Shown: one piece after another, positions 1-5,711 of the stretch
Position numbering within the stretch: the first letter of the stretch is position 1
How the letters are laid out: each line of letters opens with the position of its first letter
Source: Nitriliruptoraceae bacterium
GTDB lineage: Bacteria > Actinomycetota > Nitriliruptoria > Nitriliruptorales > Nitriliruptoraceae
Length of the DNA stretch: 10,498 bases
NCBI GenBank assembly: GCA_003554005.1
Contig: PWEU01000356.1
Location: 1-10,498, forward strand
Direction of reading: 5' to 3'
Program-made: the position numbers and the translations under genes
Notes under the pieces: model-generated
What the model saw: only the letters and a program-made list of their open reading frames with translations
Databases searched by the model: none
What the model was told of the DNA's origin: nothing

Positions 1-344
1 ACCGGGGTGATGCCCGTCGACGGCAGGGCCGCGACGTCCTCGGCCATCACCGTCGCCGACCCGCGCAGGAAGCCGTAGGGCGAGGCGGTCATGCGGCCGA
101 CCCGCACGGGTACGAGCCACTCGATCCGACCCTCGTGGGCCTCGCGGAGCTGCTCGACCGGGTCGCGCCGGTCGGTGGGCGGGTCCCAGTCGGCGAGGCT
201 GGAGCGGGCGACCTGCTTGCGCAGGCTCTTGCCGATCGCGTAGCGCTGGGCGCGTGGGACGGGCCGGCTGCGCAGCGAGGTGTAGGGCGCGCTGTCCGCC
301 GCCGCGAGGACGGTGTGACCGTTCGAACGCGTGGCTCCCGACAT
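1..344 (-). CDS. DUF2252 family protein, N-terminal part (cut by window edge)
   Basis: Reading leftward from the ATG at 344-342 gives 114 residues with no stop before the window edge, so only the N-terminus is visible. The protein contains GKSLRKQVARSSLADW (residues 38-53), DRRDPVEQL (58-66), LVPVRVGRM (77-85), SPYGFLRGSATVMAEDVA (88-105) and LPSTGI (107-112). This ordered set (a DPV motif, then an R-x-GRM and SPF/Y-x-F-x-RG segment, then a P-x-TG turn) is what I know from the DUF2252 family, whose full members are about 400-480 residues. Family function is not established; the fold is thought to be kinase/phosphotransferase-like, but the region that would carry catalytic residues lies outside the window. 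A GGGAGGG ribosome binding site (359-353) sits 8 nt before the ATG and supports the start. The gene is separated from trmO by 177 bp and is probably a separate unit. Confidence 0.85.
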   Translation of the reverse strand, partial: MSGATRSNGHTVLAAADSAPYTSLRSRPVPRAQRYAIGKSLRKQVARSSLADWDPPTDRRDPVEQLREAHEGRIEWLVPVRVGRMTASPYGFLRGSATVMAEDVAALPSTGITP

Positions 345-455
345 CCTCGTCACCCTCCCGGTGGCACCGGCACCTGCGGTGCAAGGAGCCCCGACCCTAG
401 TCATCATGGAACGGCCGGCCCCGACCACCTCGGTGCGGTGGGCGTCACCTACCCC

Positions 456-479
456 GGCCGTCAGCACGCGCTGCCGGCC
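456..479 (-). terminator. Stem-loop after trmO, possible terminator
   Basis: Arms GGCCG-T-CAGC (456-465) and GCTG-C-CGGCC (470-479) pair over 9 of 10 positions around a 4-nt loop. The hairpin begins about 43 nt past the trmO stop in the direction of transcription and lies before the DUF2252 gene. No T-run follows, so it is not a textbook intrinsic terminator; in very GC-rich genomes such hairpins may still end or protect transcripts. The rest of the 345-521 gap shows a short GCACC/GGTGC hairpin in the DUF2252 leader and nothing else I can name. Confidence 0.35.
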
Positions 480-521
480 CTGATCGCGGCGCCTGCGGCG
501 GCGGCTCCGGCACCCGGGCGG

Positions 522-938
522 TCAGTCGTCCGGCGCGTGCTGGCGGACCGGCTTGACGTCGAGGATCGGCGTGCCGTCGACCGCCTCCAGCGGCGCCACC
601 CGGAGCCGGGTGCCGGCGATCTCGACGATGGTGACCCGGTGCAGGCCGATCGGGTTGGGCCGGTTCGGCGACCGGGTGCTGTACACCCCCCGCTCCGGCT
701 GTGTGTGGTCGCCGCGCGGATGGACGGACAGCACGTCGCGTGCAGCGAGGTGGAGCCAGGTGAGCAGGACGACCTCCTGACCAGGGACCAGGCCGCGCAA
801 CCCGGCAGTGACCTCGTCGTCGAACACGAGCCAGGCGTCGGGTGCGCCCTCGTCGCCCTGGTGGGGTCCCGCCTCGGGATCGCGTAGCGGCGACGCGACG
901 CGACCGATCGGTCGCAACTCGAACCGGTCCTCGACCAT
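522..938 (-). CDS. trmO: TrmO-type SAM-dependent tRNA methyltransferase (TsaA/YaeB family)
   Basis: The 138-residue protein has the family hallmarks in order: IGRVASP (11-17), LLTWLHLAARD (58-68), RG-x-YSTRSPNRPNPIGLH (83-100 region) and DGTPILDVKP (121-130). TrmO uses S-adenosylmethionine to N6-methylate the threonylcarbamoyl-adenosine (t6A) at position 37 of tRNAs reading ACY threonine codons, which tunes decoding; it is cytoplasmic. The SAM site of this family sits in a beta-barrel fold rather than a Rossmann fold, and the STRSPNRPNPIG signature is part of it. The E. coli enzyme is about 235 residues; this copy is the short single-domain form common in Actinobacteria and archaea and lacks the C-terminal extension, so its tRNA target is less certain. 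The ATG at 938-936 is 9 bp after the kinase stop and has only a weak AGG-type ribosome site, which suggests it is co-transcribed and perhaps translationally coupled. The family call is firm; the exact substrate is inferred. Confidence 0.88.
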   Translation of the reverse strand: MVEDRFELRPIGRVASPLRDPEAGPHQGDEGAPDAWLVFDDEVTAGLRGLVPGQEVVLLTWLHLAARDVLSVHPRGDHTQPERGVYSTRSPNRPNPIGLHRVTIVEIAGTRLRVAPLEAVDGTPILDVKPVRQHAPDD

Positions 939-947
939 GAGGCGAAC

Positions 948-1976
948 CTACCGCGCCGTGGCGGGTCGAACCGTGGGCAGCCGGACCGTGAACGACGTCC
1001 CGTCACCGAGCTGGCTGGCGACCTCGACCGACCCGCCGAGGTTCTCCACCGCGTGTCGCACGATCGACAGCCCGAGCCCCGTGCCCCCGGTCGCGCGGGA
1101 GCGGGCGGGGTCCACGCGGTAGAAGCGCTCGAAGATGCGGGGGAGTTCGGAGGACGCGATGCCCACGCCCGTGTCGGCGACGACGAGTTCGACCGTGTCA
1201 TCGTCGTCGAGGGTGCGCAGGCGGACCTCGACCGTGCCGCCGGCCCGGTTGTAGGTGAGGGCGTTGCGCACCAGGTTCCTCACGACCACCTGTAGGTCGC
1301 CGACGATCCCCGGGATCTCGACCTCGGAGGGGACATCCACCACGAGCCCCACCTCAAGGTCCTCGGCCCTGTCGATCTGGTTGGCGACCACCCGGCGGAC
1401 CAGTTCGGCGAGGTCGACGCTCGCGAGCTCGAGCGGACCCCGCTCCTCGAGCCGGCGCAGATCGAGCAGGTCGGGCACCAGTGCCGCGAGGCGTGCGGCC
1501 TCGTCACCGAGCTGGCCGACCAGCTCCGGGACACGCTCCGGCTGCTCGTGACAGACCACCGACAGCGCCTCCGCGAGCGCCTGGATGCTGGTCACCGGGG
1601 TCTTCAGCTCGTGGGAGGCGTTGACGACGAAGTCGCGGCGCAGCTCATCGACCCGGTGCTCCTCGGTGCGGTCGGTGATCAGGACGAGCACCTCGTCCCG
1701 GAGCATCGAGACGTTGACCCGCAGCCGCGCCTCGGCACGGTCGATCTCCAGGGTCACGGGCTGGGCGGTGTCGAGGACGTCGTCGACCGCTTCGGCCAGT
1801 GCCGGGTGGGTGAGCACGTCCTCGGCGGTCCGGGCGCGGGCACCCTCGGGGATGGCCAGCAACTCACGCGCGGCCTCGTTGATGGCGAACCCCTGGCCAT
1901 CATCGGAGAGCAGCACGGCACCCTGGGCGATCGACTCGACCAGTTCGCGTCGTCGGGAGCGGTGCCTCGCGGTCAT
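948..1976 (-). CDS. PAS-containing sensor histidine kinase (PhoR/SenX3-like), no membrane segment
   Basis: 342 residues. An N-terminal PAS-like region (about 8-105, with GAVLLSDDGQGFAINEAA) is followed by the HisKA dimerisation helix-pair with the H-box FVVNASHELKTPVTSI (116-131), phospho-acceptor His122. The HATPase domain has the N-box NLVRNALTYN (234-243), G1 box ADTGVGI (267-273), F-box IFERFYRVD (281-289) and G2 box GGTGLGLSIV (297-306). It should autophosphorylate on His122 and pass the phosphate to a response regulator. The HisKA/HATPase sequence resembles PhoR/SenX3, which sense phosphate limitation, but those carry N-terminal membrane segments; none is visible here and the upstream 230 bp does not encode one. 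The start is supported by GAGGG about 7 nt upstream. No response regulator flanks it: the upstream gene is a GNAT-AAA+ fusion and the downstream one trmO. Kinase identity is firm; signal and partner are unknown. Confidence 0.93.
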   Translation of the reverse strand: MTARHRSRRRELVESIAQGAVLLSDDGQGFAINEAARELLAIPEGARARTAEDVLTHPALAEAVDDVLDTAQPVTLEIDRAEARLRVNVSMLRDEVLVLITDRTEEHRVDELRRDFVVNASHELKTPVTSIQALAEALSVVCHEQPERVPELVGQLGDEAARLAALVPDLLDLRRLEERGPLELASVDLAELVRRVVANQIDRAEDLEVGLVVDVPSEVEIPGIVGDLQVVVRNLVRNALTYNRAGGTVEVRLRTLDDDDTVELVVADTGVGIASSELPRIFERFYRVDPARSRATGGTGLGLSIVRHAVENLGGSVEVASQLGDGTSFTVRLPTVRPATAR

Positions 1977-2007
1977 CTGTCTGCCCTCGTCGGCCGTCCA
2001 TGCCGGC

Positions 2008-2062
2008 GATGCGCCGGCGATGCCTTGGCGATGCGCCGGCGATGCCTTGGCGATGCGCCGGC
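2008..2062. repeat. 22-bp tandem repeat, 2.5 copies
   Basis: A 22-bp unit, built from two related 11-mers (GATGCGCCGGC and GATGCCTTGGC), occurs at 2008-2029 and 2030-2051 without a mismatch and is followed by a half unit at 2052-2062. It lies in the 234-bp gap between the AAA+ gene and the histidine kinase, about 30-85 bp upstream of the kinase start codon, so it would lie in the kinase leader if the promoter is further upstream. The last CCTTGG-containing half and the following CAAGGC (2062-2067) can form a GCCTTG/CAAGGC stem. The function is unknown; it could be replication slippage or a protein-binding array. Confidence 0.85.
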
Positions 2063-2087
2063 AAGGCGGCGGCCCATGCGACCGGGC

Positions 2088-2100
2088 GCGTACTCTACGC
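2088..2100 (-). promoter_or_regulatory. Possible -10 box inside a palindrome, upstream of the histidine kinase
   Basis: The segment GCGTA-CTC-TACGC is a perfect 5-bp inverted repeat with a 3-nt centre. Read on the minus strand it contains TAGAGT (2097-2092), which matches the TANNNT -10 pattern of actinobacterial sigma-70-type promoters. No good -35 hexamer sits at 16-18 bp. If used, the transcript would start near 2085 and carry the 22-bp repeats in its leader; a dimeric regulator on the palindrome would block it. Weak evidence. Confidence 0.22.
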
Positions 2101-2148
2101 CGCTGGCGCCGTGGGAGCGCTGGGCCAGGGCCACGGCGTGATGATCCA

Positions 2149-2205
2149 CCACGCCGCCCGGGGGCACCTGCGGCCCGGTCGCTGGGTCGACGCCCCCGGG
2201 CGTGG
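2149..2205 (-). terminator. Long GC-rich stem-loop just after the GNAT-AAA+ gene
   Basis: The arm GCCCCCGGGCGTGG (2192-2205) is the reverse complement of 2149-2165 apart from a 3-nt GCC bulge, giving a 14-bp stem with a 26-nt loop (2166-2191). It starts 5 nt after the stop codon of the AAA+ gene, where a terminator or a 3'-end-stabilising hairpin is expected. There is no U-tract, so a Rho-independent mechanism is not proven. Confidence 0.45.
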
Positions 2206-2210
2206 CGGCG

Positions 2211-3482
2211 TCAGACCCGACCGAAACGTTCTGCCTCGACGTTGAAGCTCTGCACCAGCTCCGTCGGGATGGACGGCTGGGTCCGCGCGAGCGCATCGAG
2301 GAGATCGCCGGGGGTCACGAGCGCATGGCCGCCGTTCGAACGTGCGCGGTCGAAGGCCGCTGCGGCGGCACGCTGGGCCGCCAGATCGACGTCTCCGGGC
2401 GTGAACCCCTTGGTCCGGCCGGCGAGGTCGACGGGGTTGACGTCGTCCGAGGTGGCGATGGGTCGCAACGCTTGTTCCCACAGCGCCCTGAGCGCCTCCT
2501 CGTCGGGTGGCCCGATCCCGACGAGGAGATCGAACCGGCCCGGCCGCATCACCGCAGGGTCGACGGTGGCGACGAAGTTGGTCGCGCAAACAAGCAGACG
2601 GCCCGGGCGACGACGGAACTCCGGGATCGACTTGAGTAGCTCGTTGACCACACCGGCGGTCGCCGGGCGTGCGTCACGGCTGGGTGCGAGTTCCTCGAAC
2701 TCGTCGATGAACACCACCACGTGTTCGAGTCGACCGAGGTCCTGGAAGGCATCGCGCACCTCGTTGGCGAGCGTCCCTTCGCCGCTGGCGAGCTTGGACG
2801 GCAGGAGCTCCACGAAGGGCCAGTCCAACCGGCTGGCGATGGCCCGCGCGAAGGTCGTCTTGCCGGTGCCCGGTGGGCCGAACAGCATCACGGTCGATGG
2901 CGCACGCATCCCGACGCGCATCGCGAGCTCGGGTTCAGCCAGCGGCGCCACGATGCGCGACTCGATCAGGGTCTTCTCGCGTTCCATACCCGCCCCCTCG
3001 TCCCACAGGCCGGCTGAGCACATGTCGCCGCCCCAGCTCTTGACGATGTGGACCTCCTCGGGTTCGAGCGCCTGCTTCTTCTGGTAGCGGACGAGCCCCT
3101 CCGCGGCGACGAAACCACGGGCCTCGAGCGCGGCACGTCCGGGGGGGTCGGGGCTGACCAGGGCGCTGATGCGCTGGACCCCGTGCTGCGACAACGTCGA
3201 CTCGAGGTGGGCCAGCAGCGACGAGGTGACCGACTCGTCGTGCCAACCGGATGCGACCCCGAAGGCGGTGATCTCCGCGCTGGATCCGTCGATCCGGGCC
3301 AGCGCGGTGCCGATGACCTCGTCGTCGACCAACGCCGTCGCGCCCACCGCACCGTGCTGGATGTCGGCGACGATGCGTGCGAGATCCAGGGGTTCGCTCT
3401 GAGCCGCGATCGCGGTCTCCTCCAACACCCGGAGCGCGCCGCTGAGGTCATCGGGGGTGGAGTCTCGGAGCAGAGGGGGCAT
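2211..3482 (-). CDS. GNAT-like domain fused to a single AAA+ ATPase module
   Basis: 423 residues. Residues about 1-136 look like a GNAT acetyltransferase: an N-terminal helix pair, then DDEVIGTALARI (53-64), ITAFGVASGW (71-80), a helix with LLAHLESTLSQHG (89-101), and GRAALEARGFVAAEGLVRYQK (115-135), the typical C-terminal GNAT strand-helix. The acetyl-CoA loop, normally Q/R-x-x-G-x-G/A, reads HDESVTSS and seems degenerate. Residues about 170-423 are AAA+: Walker A GPPGTGKT (202-209), Walker B VVVFIDEFEE (255-264), sensor 1 in CATNF (N302), arginine-finger segment MRPGRFD (312-318) and sensor-2-like KGFTPGDVDLAAQRA (358-372), of the FtsH/proteasomal-ATPase/Cdc48 clade. No protease domain and no membrane segment is seen. 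It may be a chaperone-like remodeller whose N-domain recognises a substrate or small ligand. The ATG at 3482-3480 has GGAAGGAAG just upstream; the open frame extends further upstream without family similarity. The gap to the upstream ZIP-like gene is 203 bp. Confidence 0.85.
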   Translation of the reverse strand: MPPLLRDSTPDDLSGALRVLEETAIAAQSEPLDLARIVADIQHGAVGATALVDDEVIGTALARIDGSSAEITAFGVASGWHDESVTSSLLAHLESTLSQHGVQRISALVSPDPPGRAALEARGFVAAEGLVRYQKKQALEPEEVHIVKSWGGDMCSAGLWDEGAGMEREKTLIESRIVAPLAEPELAMRVGMRAPSTVMLFGPPGTGKTTFARAIASRLDWPFVELLPSKLASGEGTLANEVRDAFQDLGRLEHVVVFIDEFEELAPSRDARPATAGVVNELLKSIPEFRRRPGRLLVCATNFVATVDPAVMRPGRFDLLVGIGPPDEEALRALWEQALRPIATSDDVNPVDLAGRTKGFTPGDVDLAAQRAAAAAFDRARSNGGHALVTPGDLLDALARTQPSIPTELVQSFNVEAERFGRV

Positions 3483-3563
3483 GTCGCTTCCTTCCCGGGA
3501 TGCGACCGCTGGGTCCCCGATCCGCAGAGAGGTACGACAGACGGACGATGACGTGTGAGGGAC

Positions 3564-3620
3564 GTTCGGGTCTGGCGACGCAGCGGACCGCTCTGCCGAG
3601 TGGCTGGCAGCGTCCCGAAC
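3564..3620. other. Nested inverted repeats between the ZIP-like and GNAT-AAA+ genes
   Basis: GTTCGGG (3564-3570) and CCCGAAC (3614-3620) are perfect complements enclosing two smaller hairpins: AGCGG/CCGCT around 3582-3592 and CTGCC/GGCAG (3593-3597, 3606-3610). The element follows the ZIP-like stop by about 65 nt and precedes the AAA+ start by about 80 nt, so it could end the first transcript or regulate the second. No T-run is present. Structure is seen; function is inferred. Confidence 0.3.
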
Positions 3621-3642
3621 CCGCGGAGGGCCGTGGTCGTCG

Positions 3643-3684
3643 GTGCCGTCCGCGACCCTCGTGCCGTCCGCGACCCTCGTGCCG
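3643..3684. repeat. 18-bp tandem repeat, two copies plus a third start
   Basis: The unit GTGCCGTCCGCGACCCTC occurs at 3643-3660 and 3661-3678, identical, and the first six bases recur at 3679-3684. It abuts the stop codon of the ZIP-like gene (TGA at 3688-3686). The unit length is a multiple of three; in the leftward frame it would read as an in-frame extension (TRVADG repeated) if the stop were lost. Most likely slippage in GC-rich DNA. Confidence 0.85.
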
Positions 3685-3685
3685 G

Positions 3686-5473
3686 TCAGGCACCGACCAG
3701 CACGGTCACCAGGAAGCCCGCCAACGCAGCCAGACCGCTGGCGCTGCCGCTGCGCGCGAAGGCCTCGGGCAGCATGGTCTCGGCGATGACGGTGATCATC
3801 GCGCCCGTGGCGACCCCTCGGATGCCCGCGGACACCGCCTCGGACGCGCCCGCGAACACGATCGCGCCGAACCCCGCGCCGATCGCCGCCGCGACCAGCA
3901 GCGAGGTCCACAGCAGGATGATGCGACGCCAGGCCCAGCCCTGCTCCCGCATGCCGACCGACGAGGACAGCGCCTCCGGGTAGTTGGACAGGAACAGACC
4001 GGCGATCAGGGAGGTACCACCGACGGCAGCGGTGGCCTCCGCACCGATCACGAACGACTCGGGGATCCCGTCGAGCATCAGCCCCAACCAGATCGCCATC
4101 GGAGCGGCGTGTTCGGCGGCGTTGGCCCGCAGTTCCGGCGCCGGTCGCGCCGCCGCCACCGAGCGCATGGCGCGCCGGGCCCACAGCTCGGCCTGCTGCG
4201 GCGCCGCGCCCTGTTGCTCACGCAGGTAGCGCTGGACGTCCTCCTGCTCGAGGCTGCGAGCGACCGCCGTCCGCAGGCCGGGCAGGTTCGTCAGCAGCTC
4301 GGGGAGGTCGGCGCGGCGCAGCACCCACACCGTGACGTCCGTCGTCGCGATCGCGGTCGCGACGTGCGGGGCACCGGTGAGGAACGACAGCACCCCGAAG
4401 GCATCGCCGTCGGTGAGCTGCTCTCCGGCGTGCGGTCCGCCCTTGGTGACGAGCGAGACCTGCCCGTGCTCGATCAGGTAGAGGCGGTCGGGAGCGTCGC
4501 CTGGACGGAAGAAGCTGTGGCCCTGGTCGTGCTCCTTGCGCAGCAGCCGTTCACCGATGCGCTCCAGCTCATCAGCCGGGAGATCGGCGAACACCGGGGT
4601 GCGGCGGATCTCGCTCGCCCGCTCGACGAAGTCAGCACCGGGGTGCGGGGCCTCGCGGGCGCGCACCGTGCCGTGGCCGTCGTCGGCTCTCACCCGTGCG
4701 ACCCAGTCGTCGAGCTCGGTGGTCGTGAGCCCGTGCTCCTCACGCAGGTAGTCCAGGACCGGCTCGCTCACGAGGTAGCGCTGGAGCCGGTCGCGTAGGC
4801 GGTCGGCCTGCTCCAGCACCTCGAGGAAGCGGGCGCGGGGGATCTCCAGCACGTCGGTCGGGTCCGCTGCGGCGACCGCGGAGGAGCGGTGGGGCGTCCC
4901 GGCGAGGAAGGACCGGAACCCGAACACCGCGTGTCCGGTCAGCTCCCGGGGCCCGTCGGGATGGTCCAGCAGCACCTGCCCCCGCACGATCACCCGCAGG
5001 GTCTCGGCCGGGTCGCCGCGGCCGTAGATCAGCCGGTGCTCCGGGTACTCGACGATCCGGCCGGCTTCGGCGAGCAGGTCGAGCTCCCGGTCCGGGAGCC
5101 CGTCGAGGAGGTCGACGCGCTCGAGGTGCTCCAACAGGCGCCGACGCCGCCGCCGCTCGCGCTGGTCGGCGTAGACCAGGGTGGTGGAGGCCTTGCGCAG
5201 GAAGCCGCCCCGGGCGTTGATGCCGCGGTTCAGCGCCTCGAAGATGAGCCCGCCGGCGACCGCGCCCGCGACCAGCGGGCCGGTCTGGTCGATGTCCAGC
5301 ATCGGTGCGACGATGCCGATCGTCACGGCCGCGAGCAGGGCGCCGGCACCGAAGGCCGTGAGGATGCCGAGCATGCGGTCGGCCGGCTGCCAGAACCTGG
5401 CCGTGATCGCGCCCAGCGGCAGCGAGACGGCGCTGAGCGCACCGAGCCCGATCGCCAACACCAGCGGGGACAT
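3686..5473 (-). CDS. ZIP-type metal transporter homologue with two cyclic-nucleotide-binding-like domains in its central loop
   Basis: 595 residues. Three N-terminal membrane helices (about 3-24, 34-56, 65-82), a cytoplasmic region (83-450), then five C-terminal helices (about 455-478, 485-505, 517-540, 545-565, 577-594) give the 3+5 layout of ZIP (SLC39-like) transporters. C-terminal matches: MLDGIPESFVIG (466-477, TM4), LFLSNYPEALSSS (493-505, TM5) and ETMLPEAF (565-572). The TM3-TM4 loop, usually a short His-rich stretch, holds two cNMP-binding beta-rolls: about 121-235 (GLPDREL start, core VFGFRSFLAGTPHRSS) and about 292-405 (VFADLPADEL start, IEHGQVSLVTKGG, core AFGVLSFLTGAPHVAT). Both lack the phosphate-binding cassette Glu (FGE reads FGF and FGV) and have His for its Arg. 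Basic residues 105-112 follow TM3, consistent with a cytoplasmic loop. Start choice: ATG at 5473-5471 with GGAGG 7 nt upstream; the 50 open codons before it look non-coding. It probably moves a divalent cation, gated by the inserted domains; ion and ligand are unknown. Confidence 0.85.
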   Translation of the reverse strand: MSPLVLAIGLGALSAVSLPLGAITARFWQPADRMLGILTAFGAGALLAAVTIGIVAPMLDIDQTGPLVAGAVAGGLIFEALNRGINARGGFLRKASTTLVYADQRERRRRRRLLEHLERVDLLDGLPDRELDLLAEAGRIVEYPEHRLIYGRGDPAETLRVIVRGQVLLDHPDGPRELTGHAVFGFRSFLAGTPHRSSAVAAADPTDVLEIPRARFLEVLEQADRLRDRLQRYLVSEPVLDYLREEHGLTTTELDDWVARVRADDGHGTVRAREAPHPGADFVERASEIRRTPVFADLPADELERIGERLLRKEHDQGHSFFRPGDAPDRLYLIEHGQVSLVTKGGPHAGEQLTDGDAFGVLSFLTGAPHVATAIATTDVTVWVLRRADLPELLTNLPGLRTAVARSLEQEDVQRYLREQQGAAPQQAELWARRAMRSVAAARPAPELRANAAEHAAPMAIWLGLMLDGIPESFVIGAEATAAVGGTSLIAGLFLSNYPEALSSSVGMREQGWAWRRIILLWTSLLVAAAIGAGFGAIVFAGASEAVSAGIRGVATGAMITVIAETMLPEAFARSGSASGLAALAGFLVTVLVGA

Positions 5474-5516
5474 CGCTCGCCTCCGGTCGGCGGAGGATGC
5501 GTAGCCCAGCGTAGGC

Positions 5517-5565
5517 GCTGCCGGCAGGGCAGCCCCGCGGACGCAGGCGGTCGGTTGCCGCGACC
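5517..5565 (-). other. Two stem-loops in the probable leader of the ZIP-like gene
   Basis: GCTGCC (5517-5522) and GGCAGC (5528-5533) form a perfect 6-bp stem with a 5-nt loop. GGTCG (5549-5553) and CGACC (5561-5565) form a second stem with a 7-nt loop. Both sit 45-95 nt upstream of the ZIP-like start codon. They could be leader RNA structure or operator DNA. Just downstream, CTACGC occurs twice (with TACGCT fitting a -10 box), but I cannot assign a promoter. Confidence 0.3.
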
Positions 5566-5680
5566 ACCATCGCAGATACGAGGAACGACCCGCTCCCGGT
5601 GCCGCGACTCCTACGTTCGTCACACCGCAGATCCACGACCGCGGCGAGCGCGAGGTCGACGCCCCCTCTCCTCTCCGGTG

Positions 5681-5710
5681 ATGACCATAGGTCCGTCGCT
5701 CGCCTAGGAT
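5681..5710 (+). promoter_or_regulatory. Candidate promoter of the pgs operon
   Basis: ATGACC (5681-5686) matches four of six bases of TTGACA. After 18 bp it is followed by TAGGAT (5705-5710), a full match to the TANNNT -10 pattern. Transcription would begin near 5717, giving a leader of about 197 nt before pgsB. A second isolated -10-like TAGTGT lies at 5883-5888 without a -35, so a shorter leader is also possible. Confidence 0.3.
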
Positions 5711-5711
5711 G

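Noticed and set aside
2008..2062. CRISPR-like array
   Set aside because: The units are directly abutting with no spacers, too short, and there are no cas genes.
1977..2210. Missing membrane-sensor portion of the histidine kinase
   Set aside because: The in-frame upstream sequence is repeat-derived and polar, with no hydrophobic segment. The GAGGG site supports the annotated start.
1585..3087. Plus-strand open frame of 500 codons
   Set aside because: It runs antisense through the kinase and the AAA+ gene, is dominated by Ser/Arg/Ala low-complexity sequence and has no recognisable motif. The opposite strand carries strong family signatures, and long antisense frames are expected at this GC content.
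3483..4184. Upstream extension of the GNAT-AAA+ frame (657-codon reading)
   Set aside because: The extra residues overlap the ZIP-like gene antisense and are low-complexity. The ATG at 3482 has a good ribosome site and begins the GNAT-like sequence.
3500..4798. Plus-strand open frame of 432 codons
   Set aside because: It is antisense to the ZIP/cNMP-domain gene, rich in Arg/Gly/Gln repeats, with no domain signature.
5474..5623. 50-codon upstream extension of the ZIP/cNMP-domain frame
   Set aside because: The GGAGG ribosome site lies just before the ATG at 5473 and the first membrane helix starts right there. The extension has no signal character.
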